Shown here piece after piece: positions 5,186 through 6,569 of a stretch of DNA of 6,569 nucleotides. The first letter of the stretch is position 1, and every line of letters begins with the position of its first letter. Below the pieces are notes generated by a model that was given only the letters and a program-made list of their open reading frames with translations, made no database searches and was not told the origin of the DNA. This DNA comes from Verrucomicrobiales bacterium (lineage in GTDB: Bacteria; Verrucomicrobiota; Verrucomicrobiia; Verrucomicrobiales; DEV007). The stretch spans positions 14,812-21,380 of the forward strand of contig NZSO01000088.1 of the NCBI GenBank assembly GCA_002696885.1, read 5' to 3'. The translations under genes were made by a program, and so were the position numbers.

Positions 5186-6569
5186 ATGAGCAATAAACTG
5201 TTACGTAATTTTACATACATCTCTATTATAGTTTTTTTAACCATTTTAGGATCACAGGCAAATGATCACAAAAAGCCTTTTGGTTTAGTATCAAAGTTAC
5301 CTCAAGACACTGAGATTCTTTTTGGTCTTACTCACTTCGAGGATTTTGCTAATGAGATCGGTAAGAGTAACACTTGGAAAAAAATCGCGGAATTATTGGA
5401 ACTGCAGGCAGGTTTTGATATTTCTGATGCAGCAGAAACATGGGGTTCTGTAATGGACATCATTGGAGAAGATGCTTTTTTTGGTTTTTCCAAAGGTACT
5501 GCGGCTAACATTAAAGGTCTCACTGAGTTGGGAGAAGAGTACAACAAGATTTCATATGAAGTGATGGGGAGCGAGCTCTTGTCAGAGTTTGGGTTCGGTG
5601 GAAGTTCAGAATCGCCTGAAGAGTTGATGAAAGATTTATTAAATCAATTGTTAGAAGCTCAAGATGGAAAATTTGAAAAAATACTTAATGAGCTCCAGCT
5701 ACCTGCTTTCATTGCAGGATCCAAAGTTGGAGAGGGGATGGCTGCCCAATTAGTTGGTCAGTTTTCTGCCATAGAGGATCACCTGCCGCCATTTGTACTT
5801 ACTTCTGAGTTTGATGTTTCTGATGGTGTGACATTTAGATCATGGAGTGTCGCGGCAAAAGACGTATTTGATGATAATGCCCGTGAGGAAATGAGAAGGC
5901 AGATTGGTGATGAAGGTCTATCTGCCAAACTAGAAAAAATAATTGATACGAAAAAGGTTGAGGTTTCCTTTGGAGCTCTGGGTGATTATCTCATCGTTGG
6001 TCTAGGCCCAGATCATAGTCATATCAAATTTGTTGATAAAGAAGATGATTCCTTAATGGCGGTGTCAGACTTTCAGTTCGCTAAGGGGTATGCTGATAAA
6101 AAAATCCTTGCGTACAATTATATCTCTAAGGATGCGATGGATTCATTTAACACTCCTGATCAATTCTCTGCGCTTACTGAAGGAGTGAGTGAAATTTTAA
6201 AGTCCATCAATGAAGAAATCAAAGTTGAAAAAATTATCCCCTTGGTAGGTAAACTTGGTAGTCAATTGGATCAAGCCACCAAGAGAACTTTGGATTCTTA
6301 TGCAGGAGTTTTGTATAGAGAGAATGGACTGAAATGGGCCTCAATTGGAGGAGCTAGTTTGCCAGGAGTCGACACAGATGTCCCTCTGCGACTTGCGCCA
6401 GCAGTATCAAAGGATGCATTTTTAATGATCAATTCGGCAGAAGATCTTGAATCAAGAAAGAACAGCATCGCCACTTTTGAAACCGTTGCTCAAATTCTTC
6501 ATGGGGTCGGAGAAATAGCGATTCAATTCCAAGGGGATCAGCAGCTGGCAGAAATGGTTCAGATGTTTG
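5186..6569 (+). CDS. Exported protein of unknown function (runs off right edge)
   Basis: The frame is open from ATG 5186 to the window end: 461 codons without a stop, and the C-terminus is missing. Residues 1-25 form a Sec signal peptide: basic LLRN, hydrophobic TYISIIVFLTILG, then SQA before Asn26 as a likely cleavage site. The mature part is acidic and soluble, with no transmembrane segment, no Cys-rich motif and no enzyme motif that I recognise. It opens with LPQDTEILFGLTHFEDFA (38-55), and LAPAVSKDAFLMINSAEDL (403-421) looks like a second copy of this pattern. The style recalls large periplasmic proteins of unknown function such as the DUF3352 type, but I cannot confirm that. No ATG lies upstream in frame before the TGA at 5138-5140, and no Shine-Dalgarno sequence is visible. 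A 369-nt gap separates it from the metal operon, so a functional link is not implied. Confidence 0.8.
   Translation, partial: MSNKLLRNFTYISIIVFLTILGSQANDHKKPFGLVSKLPQDTEILFGLTHFEDFANEIGKSNTWKKIAELLELQAGFDISDAAETWGSVMDIIGEDAFFGFSKGTAANIKGLTELGEEYNKISYEVMGSELLSEFGFGGSSESPEELMKDLLNQLLEAQDGKFEKILNELQLPAFIAGSKVGEGMAAQLVGQFSAIEDHLPPFVLTSEFDVSDGVTFRSWSVAAKDVFDDNAREEMRRQIGDEGLSAKLEKIIDTKKVEVSFGALGDYLIVGLGPDHSHIKFVDKEDDSLMAVSDFQFAKGYADKKILAYNYISKDAMDSFNTPDQFSALTEGVSEILKSINEEIKVEKIIPLVGKLGSQLDQATKRTLDSYAGVLYRENGLKWASIGGASLPGVDTDVPLRLAPAVSKDAFLMINSAEDLESRKNSIATFETVAQILHGVGEIAIQFQGDQQLAEMVQMF

Noticed and set aside
5062..5244. 60-codon minus-strand reading frame across the start of the exported protein gene
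   Set aside because: It overlaps the well-supported signal peptide coding region and is low-complexity AT-rich sequence without a ribosome-binding site.
5332..5547. 71-codon minus-strand reading frame opposite the exported protein gene
   Set aside because: It is contained opposite a 461-codon open frame with a clear signal peptide, and its product resembles nothing known to me.
1..6569. CRISPR array, tRNA/rRNA gene, insertion sequence or other mobile element
   Set aside because: I saw no regularly spaced repeats, no cloverleaf with an anticodon arm, no rRNA-like stretches, no transposase or integrase motifs and no terminal inverted repeats in the window.

Overview
The window is AT-rich bacterial DNA. 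It holds a complete Mn/Fe/Zn-type ABC importer operon (binding lipoprotein, ATPase, two ABC-3 permeases), a divergent MntR-type regulator, the start of a PfkB-family kinase, and the start of an unrecognised exported protein. The gene order A-B-C-D, with a DtxR/MntR-like regulator domain fused to the C-terminus of the first permease, is the architecture of the chlamydial ytgABCD locus. This and the general style of the proteins suggest the PVC superphylum (Verrucomicrobiota, Planctomycetota, Lentisphaerota, Chlamydiota). A free-living Verrucomicrobiota-like organism is my best guess, but the fusion is not exclusive to that group and the assignment is inference.

Layout. Minus strand, 1-684: mntR (684-232), then after 10 nt a PfkB-family sugar kinase (221 to beyond the left edge), probably one transcription unit. 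685-768: a divergent control region with a perfect 9+9 bp inverted repeat (745-766), which covers the predicted -10 box and ends 2 nt before the first operon gene. A weaker copy lies next to mntR. Plus strand, 769-4816: tightly packed mntA-mntB-mntC::regulator-mntD, with gaps of 4 and 13 nt and a 4-nt ATGA overlap. 4817-5185: an AT-rich spacer with only weak signals. 5186 to the right edge: a secreted protein of unknown function, truncated by the window.

How it works together. The lipoprotein (His/His/His/Asp metal site) should capture a divalent metal outside the inner membrane and deliver it to the MntC/MntD channel driven by MntB. MntR retains all six residues that form the Mn(II) site of B. 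subtilis MntR, so it is expected to close the operon when manganese is sufficient. The second DtxR-like module, tethered to the permease, keeps the central metal ligands but has lost the two N-terminal-helix ligands. It may be a released repressor (as reported for chlamydial YtgR), an iron sensor, or a domain that regulates transport directly. The locus therefore carries two metal sensors of one superfamily, one soluble and one membrane-bound, which is the most interesting aspect of the window.
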